Part shown: positions 18,378-26,826 of the stretch, in pieces
How the letters are laid out: each line of letters opens with the position of its first letter
Numbering within the stretch: the first letter of the stretch is position 1
Assembly (NCBI RefSeq): GCF_019134595.1
Contig: NZ_CP077770.1
Coordinates: forward strand, 1,136,001-1,200,000
Direction: 5' to 3'
Source: Pseudoalteromonas shioyasakiensis
Lineage (GTDB): Bacteria > Pseudomonadota > Gammaproteobacteria > Enterobacterales > Alteromonadaceae
DNA: 64,000 nt
The notes under the pieces: model-generated
What the model was told of the DNA's origin: nothing
Seen by the model: the letters and a program-made list of their open reading frames with translations, nothing else
The model's database searches: none
Program-made: the position numbers and the translations under genes

Positions 18378-19273
18378 GGGATCGGATGCTGGCTAAAGTA
18401 GTGTTTAGCCAGCTCAACGAATGATTTCACCCTATTTGACAGCGCATACCTATGCGGATAAACCGCAGCAATCGTTAATGGTTTTAGGGTATGCTCTGCT
18501 AACACCTCGACTAATTCACCTGATTTTATATACGGGGCGACTGAATAACGAGGGGCTTGAATTATCCCATCACCCGCTGCCGCTGCTTCATTTAAAAATC
18601 GGCCATTATTAGAGGTCATTGCCCAGTTAAACTTGCGGCAAACATGCTGACCATCTAGCAAAAATATCCATTGGTCATGACGAATATGATGACTGAAAAA
18701 CAGTAACCTATGCTCCGATAAGGCTGCTATATCTATTGGCGTGCCATGCTTTTTTAAGTAGGCAGGACTTGCCCACAAAGATAATGATGAATGGCAAACT
18801 GTCTGCGCTATATGGCTGGCATCAGGTAATGAAGGAGCAACTCTAAATGCCAGATCAATTTGGCTATCAAATAAATCAACGGGCGTATTAGACAATACAA
18901 TATCTAATTTAACATCGGGAAAAGCATGCTGATATTGGCTGATCAAAGGTGTTAAATATTGGCAACCAAATTCAATACTGGCTGAAATAGCCAGCTTGCC
19001 GCTAGGCGCTTGACTAAGCCCGCTTATCTCTTCATCAACTTCATTAAACTTATTCAGTAAAGGCTTCATTTGCAGAACATAGTTTTGTCCTGCATCAGTT
19101 AAGCAAACTTTACGGGTGTTTCGTTTTAGCAGCAAGCAGCCTAAGTTTTGCTCTAACTGTTTAACATAGCGGCTTACCATGGTGGTAGACAGCTGCATTT
19201 GCTTAGCAGCCTGTGTAAAGCTTTGATATTCAGCGACTAAGCATAGGGCTCTAACGGCTTCTAGTTTGTTCAT
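18374..19273 (-). CDS. LysR-family transcriptional regulator
   Basis: A 299-residue LysR regulator. The winged helix occupies residues 1-60 (FTQAAKQMQLSTTMVSRYVKQLE), followed by a helical linker and a LysR substrate-binding domain to about 295. The wording resembles the CrgA/DmlR-like subgroup (KLAISASIEFGCQYLTPLI). It faces the amidohydrolase-RidA gene across about 107 bp, the classic arrangement for a regulator and its target, so it probably controls that gene. The ribosome binding site is weak. Confidence 0.88.
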   Translation of the reverse strand: MNKLEAVRALCLVAEYQSFTQAAKQMQLSTTMVSRYVKQLEQNLGCLLLKRNTRKVCLTDAGQNYVLQMKPLLNKFNEVDEEISGLSQAPSGKLAISASIEFGCQYLTPLISQYQHAFPDVKLDIVLSNTPVDLFDSQIDLAFRVAPSLPDASHIAQTVCHSSLSLWASPAYLKKHGTPIDIAALSEHRLLFFSHHIRHDQWIFLLDGQHVCRKFNWAMTSNNGRFLNEAAAAGDGIIQAPRYSVAPYIKSGELVEVLAEHTLKPLTIAAVYPHRYALSNRVKSFVELAKHYFSQHPIP

Positions 19274-19380
19274 TGTTGTTATTTTTAAACTATAAGTTCA
19301 TACACTATAAACTTTTGTGAGATGTAAAACCAAGTAATTCAGGTGTAAGTTGGGAGTTAAAACAAGAATAAGAGGTGATT

Positions 19381-21024
19381 ATGAAATCGGGCATCAACAC
19401 ATTACTTGCCAGCATTGCATTGGGCTTATCGTCGTCGGTGATGGCTCAAACCATTGCATTACAAAATGTGAACCTAATCGACGTCGAAGCCTTGTCGGTT
19501 AATAAAGCACAAACCATCATCATAGAAGATGACAAAATCAAACAAATTGTTCCTGCAAGCTCTCGTCGCTTTGCCGATGATGTCATTAAAATCGATTTAG
19601 CAGGTAAGTATGTAATACCCGGTTTAATTGATACTCATGTGCACCATGCTACTTCGCCTGATGATTCAGATAACGATGAAATCACGCGCACTCGCTTGCG
19701 TCAGCTTTTACAGGGGGGTGTGACAAGTGTGCGCGATATGGGCGGCGATACCCGTGCTTTGAGTTCACTTAAAAGGCGAGCCGATAACGATATTATTCAA
19801 TCACCGGATATTTATTATTCTGTGATTATTGGTGGTAAAGCGTTCTTTTCTGACCCCCGCACAGTCGCCTCTGCAAAAGGCGAAATTCCCGGTGCTGTGG
19901 ACTGGATGCGTGCCGTTGATGAACACAGTGACTTTGATGCCATTATGCTACGTAGCAAAGGGTTGGGGGCAACCGGCATCAAAATTTATGCAAATGTGCC
20001 AGGAACAGTGGTAGCAAAGCTATCTCAAGCTGCTAAAAAACATGACCTCAAGGTGTGGTCGCATGCTTTTATTGGCCCAGCAACACCGCTTGAAGCCGTT
20101 AATGGTGGGGTTGAAACAATTTCACATGCTGCCGATTTTGCCGCGCAAGTAATTGAAAATTTCTATGATATGCGCCGTAAAAATGTTGCCTTAACAGAGC
20201 AGCAAAAAAGCGATGCAAAGCAATTAGAAGCTTATCAAACACTCATAAAACAGATGAAAAATAAGGGCACAATTCTAGACTCAACCTTAACGGTCTTTGA
20301 TAAAACCAAAGCCTCTCGTGGTGAAAAAGGGTTATTGCTCAATGAGTGGGGCGGGCTGTTTACGCAATTGGCTCATCAAGCCGGTGTAACTATTGCAGCA
20401 GGTACCGATGTGACCAGTGATAGGTTTAATACTGTAACACCTATGGTGCACTATGAAATGCAATTATTAGTTGAGCGGGCAGGCTTAACACCTTTAGAGG
20501 CTTTACAGGCTGCAACCATTAATGGTGCAAAAGTGATTGGCATTGAGAAGCAAACAGGTTCAATAAAGGTAGGTAAAACGGCGAATCTTGTGGTACTTAA
20601 CAGTGATCCAAGTATTGAGATCACCAATAGTCAAAACATTGTTCATGTAATTAAAAATGGCCAATTTATCCAGTTGGGTGATAATGAAAAATTACCCTTT
20701 GTGATGGCGCGTGAAGCGGCTGGGTTATTATTTTTATCGGGGCAATTAGGTAATTTGCCAACTACTATGGCTTTGGCTGGCGGTGACATCAGCACCCAAA
20801 TGACGCAAGCAATGAAAAACATCGGCTTTGTTTTGCAAGATCACAATTTAGATTTTAACGATGTTGTTAAATGCACCCTTATGCTGGCAGATATAAAAGA
20901 CTGGCCTTTAGCCAATAAAGCTTACACGCCATTTTTTACTAAGTTACCCGCCAGAAGTGCTTTTGCAGCCAGTGGCTTGGCACTTGGCGCAAAGGTTGAA
21001 GTGGAGTGTATCGCTGCGTTGTAG
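19381..21024 (+). CDS. Secreted amidohydrolase fused to a RidA-like domain
   Basis: A 547-residue two-domain protein. ATG at 19381 is preferred over the GTG at 19375 because AGAGG lies five bases before it; a Sec signal follows (MKSGINTLLA to VMAQ). Residues about 24-430 are a metal-dependent amidohydrolase: DTHVHH (metal HxH), GIKIYANV, WSHAF, ISHAADF and AGTDVTSD are all present. Residues about 432-547 are a complete RidA/YjgF domain (FLSGQLGN, PARSAFAASGLALGAKVEVE, retaining the Arg of the imine-deaminase site). RidA proteins hydrolyse reactive enamines, so the fusion may hydrolyse an amide or imide and clear the product. Substrate unknown. Probably controlled by the divergent LysR gene. 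Confidence 0.85.
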   Translation: MKSGINTLLASIALGLSSSVMAQTIALQNVNLIDVEALSVNKAQTIIIEDDKIKQIVPASSRRFADDVIKIDLAGKYVIPGLIDTHVHHATSPDDSDNDEITRTRLRQLLQGGVTSVRDMGGDTRALSSLKRRADNDIIQSPDIYYSVIIGGKAFFSDPRTVASAKGEIPGAVDWMRAVDEHSDFDAIMLRSKGLGATGIKIYANVPGTVVAKLSQAAKKHDLKVWSHAFIGPATPLEAVNGGVETISHAADFAAQVIENFYDMRRKNVALTEQQKSDAKQLEAYQTLIKQMKNKGTILDSTLTVFDKTKASRGEKGLLLNEWGGLFTQLAHQAGVTIAAGTDVTSDRFNTVTPMVHYEMQLLVERAGLTPLEALQAATINGAKVIGIEKQTGSIKVGKTANLVVLNSDPSIEITNSQNIVHVIKNGQFIQLGDNEKLPFVMAREAAGLLFLSGQLGNLPTTMALAGGDISTQMTQAMKNIGFVLQDHNLDFNDVVKCTLMLADIKDWPLANKAYTPFFTKLPARSAFAASGLALGAKVEVECIAAL

Positions 21025-21118
21025 CTAAAATTGTAAGCGAACATAAAATAAACACTTTTATTTACCTAATACACAGTTATTATGAATTGTGACTCAGTCA
21101 AACTAAAAGGACGTTAAT

Positions 21119-21856
21119 ATGGTATTAGGTAAAAAAGCAGCACTGGCTGCTTTATCGGTAATGTCAGTGTTTAGTGCATCAGCAGCACAAAGCGCTTCGG
21201 GTGAACAAACTAAGCTGAGTGAAGATCCCACCAAGGTCGTCACTCAGTTTGGTGCAAGTTATTCAGATGAATTAAGGATCACCGGTTCGCTAAGTTTGGG
21301 AGCAGTTAAAAAGCTTAATGCTAGTGTGAGTGCTAATGGTGATGAATGGCGTATTGGTGGCTCGTGGCTATTTGATATTGGCATTGTTAATTTTAACTTT
21401 GGTAAGCAAAGTTATGATCAAGGAGCTGAGCGAACAACCTATAGTGTTGGCACCTTTATGCCACTGAGTTACTTTGATATTGCGCCCTATGGTTGGCAAA
21501 TTTTCGCTATGGGTGGTTATAGCCATGTTGATGGTGAAATTGCTTGTTTAGCAGGGCAAGGGGCGTGTTTAACAACAGAAATACCTGGCCCTGAAGGTTG
21601 GGTGCTTATTCCAAACAGTAGTGATGGTGGTTATTTAGGGGCGTTTGCTTTAAAGCCATTATCCGAAAAATGGACATTAATGACTGCCGCAGCGTATTCG
21701 GTTGGGTCTAACGATTATTCAGGTTATTTCGCAGCCATTGGTGCAAGTTATCAATTTGATAAACAACAAAGTTTCAAGCTATTTGCTGCAACAGAAGACA
21801 GTGATTATGGCTCAGATCAAAACTTAGTACTGGGTTACACTTATCAATTTAATTAA
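21119..21856 (+). CDS. Putative outer membrane beta-barrel protein, unknown function
   Basis: A 245-residue exported protein with a Sec signal ending near FSASAAQSA. After a short polar N-terminus the sequence alternates polar and hydrophobic residues with many Gly, Tyr and Trp, ending in LGYTYQFN, consistent with about eight beta strands of a small barrel. A loop at about 143-155 has two cysteines in CLAGQGACL that may form a disulfide. AAAAGGA lies eight bases before the ATG. No family is recognised. It stands alone between the amidohydrolase and a TPR protein. Confidence 0.65.
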   Translation: MVLGKKAALAALSVMSVFSASAAQSASGEQTKLSEDPTKVVTQFGASYSDELRITGSLSLGAVKKLNASVSANGDEWRIGGSWLFDIGIVNFNFGKQSYDQGAERTTYSVGTFMPLSYFDIAPYGWQIFAMGGYSHVDGEIACLAGQGACLTTEIPGPEGWVLIPNSSDGGYLGAFALKPLSEKWTLMTAAAYSVGSNDYSGYFAAIGASYQFDKQQSFKLFAATEDSDYGSDQNLVLGYTYQFN

Positions 21857-21923
21857 AAATTACTGTTATAAGCTGTTAAATTTTGTTAGTTTTCTGAGTG
21901 AGTTATCGCTGAGAAAATAGAGC

Positions 21924-22829
21924 ATGAAGAAAAAGTTAGCCTTGTTATTGTTAGGATTATCGAGCCTTAATGCCAATGCCTCTGAAAACTTTAGTGATCA
22001 TGAGATGTTTTGTGAGCAACAATCACAAATTAGTTGCTTAGATTACATTAATCAACAGCTAGCAAGCAGTGAGCTTGGCTCTGCGCGTTGGTATGAGATT
22101 AAATCTTATCAGTTTGATTATTTCTACGACAAATTGGAATATCAAATCCTGAAAGATAGCACTGAGCCTTTCATTAACAGTGAAGAATTACCTGTTGTCT
22201 TTCAAGTACAAGTTTATTTTTATTACGCAAAATCAATGCACTATTTAGGTGACTTTGAAACTGGTCGTAAATATGCCACAAAAGCATTTGAAAAACTGCA
22301 AGCAATCTTCGACTCTTTTGGTAACCCTATGCGTATGGTTGAATTGGCTAATTTGCAATACGTGTTTGGTAATAAAGAAACGGCATTGCAAATTCTTGAT
22401 AGGGCAGAGCGACGCTTTGGCAAAAGCAAAGATCCCATTTTTCACTTTGAATTGGCTTCGAATAAAGCGAATGTTTTTCACTCATTAGGTGATATAGACG
22501 GTGCACTTGCAAATCGAAAAACCGCCGCTGATTGGATTTTAAAAACCAACCATAACCGAAAAATCTCTGTTGCTTTAGGTAATTTAGCTCGTACCCACCA
22601 ACTTCTGGCAAATTATGAGCAAGCCGATGAAGTTTATGTACAGTCTCTTAAGTACATGGATACAGATTCAGATAGACATGTGATTGCTATTTATAAGTTA
22701 CGTCTTGCTGAAATCAATTGGCAAGCAGGAAAGCAAGATCAAGCATTAAAATGGTTTAAGCAAGTGCATAAAGAAGACATTCGGCAATCACATGCGAAAC
22801 TTTATGCACACCTAGGTAACGTGCTTTAG
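21924..22829 (+). CDS. Exported TPR-repeat protein
   Basis: A 301-residue protein with a Sec signal (ends near LNANASE). The mature part is almost all helical and contains TPR-like repeats in about residues 95-300 (YYAKSMHYLGDFETGRKYATKAFEKL, then repeats around LGNLARTHQLLANYEQADEVY and LRLAEINWQAGKQDQALKWF). No catalytic domain is seen, so it is probably a periplasmic scaffold or partner-binding protein. It follows the beta-barrel gene by 67 bp and may be co-transcribed with it. Its stop codon overlaps the convergent gene's stop by four bases. Confidence 0.7.
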   Translation: MKKKLALLLLGLSSLNANASENFSDHEMFCEQQSQISCLDYINQQLASSELGSARWYEIKSYQFDYFYDKLEYQILKDSTEPFINSEELPVVFQVQVYFYYAKSMHYLGDFETGRKYATKAFEKLQAIFDSFGNPMRMVELANLQYVFGNKETALQILDRAERRFGKSKDPIFHFELASNKANVFHSLGDIDGALANRKTAADWILKTNHNRKISVALGNLARTHQLLANYEQADEVYVQSLKYMDTDSDRHVIAIYKLRLAEINWQAGKQDQALKWFKQVHKEDIRQSHAKLYAHLGNVL

Positions 22830-23374
22830 ATAGTGTAAAAACACCCTGGTTTTTCGTCTTCACCCGGCGCTAAAATTTGTAGATGGGTTGACTCACCTTG
22901 TTCCATCAAAGGCTTCATAGTTTTATCAAACTGCTTAGCGGCATGTTCAATTAATTTTGCTTGCTGTTCCAGTGCTTTAAAATCAGCATCATGAGCAGCC
23001 ATAAGTTTATTAAGCTCTTTAGCCAGCTTATCTTGCTCTTTTAATAAACTTTTATTAATTCGCAAGTGGTTCTCGTCTTCAACAACTGCTTCTTCGGTGA
23101 TTGCTTCTATTTGCTCAGAGTACTCAGTAACTTGTAGCTCTATGTCATTAATTGGTTGCTCAAGTGCTTCAAGTTTTACTTGTTCACGCTCAAGCTCTAG
23201 GTATGCTGCAATTTGCTCGTTATTGAGGGGACTTTCGCTTACTTTTTTACAGTCTTTAAAAGTGATAACGCGATAATCACCCTGGTTGTTTGTTGTGCTG
23301 GCATTAGAGAGGCCAATACAAGCAGTAGTGGCCGTGATTAAGAGTGCACTTACGCTAATACGTACTAAATTCAT
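22826..23374 (-). CDS. Exported coiled-coil protein, unknown function
   Basis: A 182-residue protein with an N-terminal signal (ISVSALLITATTACIG). The Cys at about 19 might be lipidated, but the lipobox is poor (TTAC). Residues about 55-155 are strongly helical and charged with heptad-like spacing, suggesting a coiled coil. Cys42 and Cys178 flank it and could pair. AGGA precedes the ATG. It lies 59 bp downstream of the response regulator on the same strand and may belong to that operon as a periplasmic accessory protein; this rests on position only. Confidence 0.6.
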   Translation of the reverse strand: MNLVRISVSALLITATTACIGLSNASTTNNQGDYRVITFKDCKKVSESPLNNEQIAAYLELEREQVKLEALEQPINDIELQVTEYSEQIEAITEEAVVEDENHLRINKSLLKEQDKLAKELNKLMAAHDADFKALEQQAKLIEHAAKQFDKTMKPLMEQGESTHLQILAPGEDEKPGCFYTI

Positions 23375-23433
23375 AATGATGTCCTAATGGGTTATGTTAT
23401 TTAGTTAGTCGTCGCAAGTGTGAAAAAGGTTGT

Positions 23434-24129
23434 TTAAATTTTAAATTTATATCCCACGCCATAAATTGACTCAATGTAATGGCTATCAGGGTCGGCTTGA
23501 GTCAGCTTTTTACGCAAGTTTTTAATGTGCGAATCAATACTGCGCTCGTAGCTCTCAAAGTACTTACCTTGAGTCATGGTTAGTAAATCTTGGCGTGAAA
23601 AAACTTTATTAGGTGAGGCAATTAATATTTTTAACAAGCTAAATTCATTAATTGTTAGTTTCAGTTCTTCATTTTTTACCAACACTTTGTATTCGCTCGG
23701 ATCAACAATAATATTGCCTGCTTTGAATGTACTAGGTTTGCTACTTGGCATTCGGCGTCGTTTTAAAATAGCTTTCACACGCGCCATTAACTCTTTTGGT
23801 TTGAATGGTTTAGTAACATAGTCATCGGCACCCACATCAAAACCAATTAAGTGATCAATTTCTTCGACCCTTGCTGTAAGCATAATAATAGGCACATCAC
23901 TGTATTGTCTTATCTTGCTGCACAACTCGATGCCATTTGTGCCTGGCAGCATGATATCGAGAATAATCAAATCAGGGTTTAGCTCATTAACAGCATCCAG
24001 TGCGCAGTTGCCATCGTGAATTAGGCTTGTTTTAAACCCTTCAAGATATAAATACTTTTCTATTAATTCGGCAATTTTAACTTCATCTTCAATAACGAGA
24101 ATATGCTGTTTAGCTAAGGTTTCTGACAT
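23434..24129 (-). CDS. OmpR-family response regulator
   Basis: A 231-residue response regulator. The start is taken at 24127-24129 (MSETLAKQ), with AGAGG nine bases upstream, rather than an upstream TTG inside the kinase gene. The receiver domain has the phosphoacceptor Asp58 in LIILDIMLPG, acidic pair EDE at 14-16 and Lys in VTKPFKP. The C-terminal OmpR/PhoB winged helix ends SIYGVGYKFKI. One base separates it from the kinase stop codon, so the two form a tight operon. Similarity is greatest to BaeR/CpxR-like regulators; the regulon is unknown. Confidence 0.92.
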   Translation of the reverse strand: MSETLAKQHILVIEDEVKIAELIEKYLYLEGFKTSLIHDGNCALDAVNELNPDLIILDIMLPGTNGIELCSKIRQYSDVPIIMLTARVEEIDHLIGFDVGADDYVTKPFKPKELMARVKAILKRRRMPSSKPSTFKAGNIIVDPSEYKVLVKNEELKLTINEFSLLKILIASPNKVFSRQDLLTMTQGKYFESYERSIDSHIKNLRKKLTQADPDSHYIESIYGVGYKFKI

Positions 24130-24130
24130 A

Positions 24131-25711
24131 TTATTGCGCCTCTGCAAGCGGGAGTTTTAACGTTATACACAGACCGCCTAAACGGCTTTTAGTTGCATTA
24201 ATTTTTCCCAGATGGGCTTCAACAATTGTTTGGCAAATTGCCAAGCCTAAGCCAAAACCGCCGGTTTTTCTGTTACGAGAGCTATCGGTGCGATATAAAC
24301 GATCAAATAGTTTTTCAAGGGCCTCATCAGGAACACCGGGGCCTGAATCTTCTACCGACAAAAACACATGATGGTTAGACACGGTTAAATCTAACCAGAC
24401 TTTTTGCTGTTCATCGGTATAGCGTAAATTATTTTCTAAAATGTTTTGTAGAACTTGTGTAATACGATTTTGGTCGGCCAAAACCATCACCGTTTGCTCT
24501 GGTAAGGTGGCATTTAGCGTGATGTTTTTGGATTGAAATTTAAACGCATACTTATGCGCTTGTAGGGCCACCAAGGCATTAAAATCAATAGTTTCCATGT
24601 GATAGTTAAAGCTGTGTCTGTCGAGTGAGCTGACTTTATGTAAGTCGTTCACAAGTCGGCTTAACAGCGCCACTTCTTCTTGCAGTGAGCTTATTGCTTT
24701 TTGGTTTGGTTCGATAATGCCATCGTTAATAGCCTCTAGTTCACCCTCTAAAATAGTTAAAGGCGTGCGTAGTTCATGAGAAATATCCATGAGCCATTGG
24801 CTTTGCTGCGATTCAAAGCGTCTGAGCTCTGTGGCAATACGATTAAAATCATCCGCTAAGGTCGCAAATTCATCACTACTATTGACGGTTATTTTGGTCT
24901 CAAACTCTCGCTCTGCAAGGGCTTTTGCGCCTTTTTTCAGCTGCGAAATAGGGTTAGTAAAATGACGTGCGAGTAAGTAACTAAACAATAACGCAATTAA
25001 CAAACCAACCCCTGCTGTCCACAAACTGATATTAATTTGTGTATTAAGGTAATGCTGAGTCAGTGCGCTGACATGATTGCGGTTAGCATGCAGCTGAAGC
25101 ACCGCAACAACGTCGCCATTGTGGGTGATTTCTTGCTCGTTCACGACCTCAGTTTCGGTATTGCCTGCAATCAATATTTCGCCTTTTTCATCAAGCAAAC
25201 TTAGGCGTTTTTCAAAGGGCATGAAGTCATCAGCCATGGGTTTATTGTGAGGTGGCGGCTCATGCATGTCAGCAAAGTTTGCAGGCTCGTTAAACTCAGT
25301 TGATGGGTCAAATTCAGGTGGCTGGTCGAACGATGGTGGCACCCCAAAGTCATCGGGAGGTGGCATCGCCTTGTTTTGCATGCGCTTTTCAGGAGGCCCA
25401 TTTAATAGAAAAGGGCCGGACTCTCCTGGTTTTGGGCTATTGGGCGAAAACAATAAACGGCTTGAATGAAAATTACGGTTAATTAACTCATACCACAGGG
25501 CTTTAGAATCGATAAACATCCCAATCGAACCCGTTTGCTGATACTGCAGGCTAATTTCAGTGGCTATTCGGTTAAATGCTTCGTTATCTATATCTTCAAA
25601 TACATTATTGAGCATACGCTTATTGGAAATTGCATTCAGACCAAACATGGTCAGCACCAGTAGTAGCGTAATGATAAGATTGGTAATTAAGAGTTTGTGA
25701 ATTAACTTCAT
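24131..25711 (-). CDS. Sensor histidine kinase with proline-rich periplasmic insert
   Basis: A 526-residue BaeS-like kinase. A transmembrane helix (about 8-28) and a second (about 228-250) bracket a periplasmic domain of about 200 residues, followed by HAMP (about 250-305), HisKA with phosphoacceptor His in MDISHELRTPL, and HATPase boxes NILENNLRY (N), DSGPGVPD (G1) and GGFGLGLAI (G2). The periplasmic domain contains an unusual low-complexity insert at about 105-155, rich in Pro, Phe, Asp and Glu with repeats of the PPxFDxP type. This makes it longer than typical BaeS. It is divergent from the Tat-lipoprotein dioxygenase, which may be a target. Confidence 0.9.
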   Translation of the reverse strand: MKLIHKLLITNLIITLLLVLTMFGLNAISNKRMLNNVFEDIDNEAFNRIATEISLQYQQTGSIGMFIDSKALWYELINRNFHSSRLLFSPNSPKPGESGPFLLNGPPEKRMQNKAMPPPDDFGVPPSFDQPPEFDPSTEFNEPANFADMHEPPPHNKPMADDFMPFEKRLSLLDEKGEILIAGNTETEVVNEQEITHNGDVVAVLQLHANRNHVSALTQHYLNTQINISLWTAGVGLLIALLFSYLLARHFTNPISQLKKGAKALAEREFETKITVNSSDEFATLADDFNRIATELRRFESQQSQWLMDISHELRTPLTILEGELEAINDGIIEPNQKAISSLQEEVALLSRLVNDLHKVSSLDRHSFNYHMETIDFNALVALQAHKYAFKFQSKNITLNATLPEQTVMVLADQNRITQVLQNILENNLRYTDEQQKVWLDLTVSNHHVFLSVEDSGPGVPDEALEKLFDRLYRTDSSRNRKTGGFGLGLAICQTIVEAHLGKINATKSRLGGLCITLKLPLAEAQ

Positions 25712-25879
25712 AGATGTAATAGTAAAATGTAATAGCCAGAAATGAATATACTATAAATGTCTATTTTTTGGCATGTGCATCCTAGTCACTCTATAAAAGC
25801 ACCACTTTTTCTACACAAAGTCTCTACATTTGTTCTTTATACTCGACGTTAATTACTCATGTTAGCGAAGGGGCACAAG

Positions 25880-26761
25880 ATGACTTTAAAACCTGAACTT
25901 TATACTCGTAGAAAAATGCTTAAAACATTAGGTGTTTCAGTTGCTGCTGTGCCTATGTTGGCATTTTTAGGCTGTAACTCAGATACAGTATCGTCAACAG
26001 ATATAACATCAGACACCGATACATCAACAGATACAGACACCAGTACTGATACAGACGATACAACAACCACGAACGACAGTGATTATGTATCGGGCACAAC
26101 AGCACTTATTACCGATGACTTTCCTGATGACAGTATTTTTGAAACATCAACAGCATGTGTGTTAGCACTTACTGAGGCAACAACCGAAGGCCCGTGTTAC
26201 TTCCAAGCTGATTCAGACGAAGACATCTCTGATGGCCTAATGGGTTTACCTATGATGCTGTGCTTACAGTTAATCGATAGCGACTGTAACCCATTAGCAA
26301 ATTACGAAATCTCGGTTTGGCACTGTGATACCAGCGGTATTTATTCGGGCGATACTAGCAGTAGTTCTGATAGCTCACGTTTTGCGGGTGATTTCTGTAC
26401 TGATGGCGATGCCGAAGCTGAGGCAAGTACCTGGTATCGTGGTTCATTGATCACAGATAGCAGTGGTCGTGTGAACTTTAAAACGCATTTCCCAGGTTGG
26501 TACTCTGGCCGTACTATTCATATTCACTTTAAAGTAGCAAACAATAATAACGACTATGTAATTAGTCAGTTCTGTTTTACTGATGCGTTTGCAAAAGAAA
26601 TTTGTACCACTCATAGCGATTACAAATCACGTGGTGAACAAGATACAACACTTGCTAGCAACGACAACGTGTTTGGTAGTGATTATGAGCAGTTTATTTT
26701 AAACACAGCACAAAATAGTGATGGCACTTTATTGGCGTATCACACTATTCAAATTAGTTAA
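25880..26761 (+). CDS. Tat-exported lipoprotein, intradiol ring-cleavage dioxygenase-like
   Basis: A 293-residue protein starting at the ATG at 25880, with AAGGGG six bases upstream. The N-terminus has a twin-arginine motif (TRRKMLK, 9-15) and lipobox AFLGC (Cys 32), so a folded cofactor-bearing protein is probably exported and lipid-anchored. A linker of Asp/Ser/Thr repeats (about 35-68) follows. The catalytic domain matches intradiol dioxygenases such as protocatechuate 3,4-dioxygenase: possible iron ligands are Tyr in SGIYSG, Tyr in PGWYSGR and both His in IHIHF. These enzymes open catechol rings with non-heme Fe(III). Extracytoplasmic members of this family are poorly characterised; the substrate is unknown. 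Confidence 0.82.
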   Translation: MTLKPELYTRRKMLKTLGVSVAAVPMLAFLGCNSDTVSSTDITSDTDTSTDTDTSTDTDDTTTTNDSDYVSGTTALITDDFPDDSIFETSTACVLALTEATTEGPCYFQADSDEDISDGLMGLPMMLCLQLIDSDCNPLANYEISVWHCDTSGIYSGDTSSSSDSSRFAGDFCTDGDAEAEASTWYRGSLITDSSGRVNFKTHFPGWYSGRTIHIHFKVANNNNDYVISQFCFTDAFAKEICTTHSDYKSRGEQDTTLASNDNVFGSDYEQFILNTAQNSDGTLLAYHTIQIS

Positions 26762-26784
26762 TTTATTCACTCATCATTGTAGGT

Positions 26785-26826
26785 TAGGGCGTGTTAGCAA
26801 TTACTGCTTTCACGCCCTATTTTTTT
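26785..26826. terminator. Strong rho-independent terminator
   Basis: Stem TAGGGCGTG (26785-26793) and CACGCCCTA (26811-26819) followed by seven T residues. It serves the dioxygenase gene on the plus strand; the T-run overlaps the stop codon of the convergent TonB receptor gene. Confidence 0.85.
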
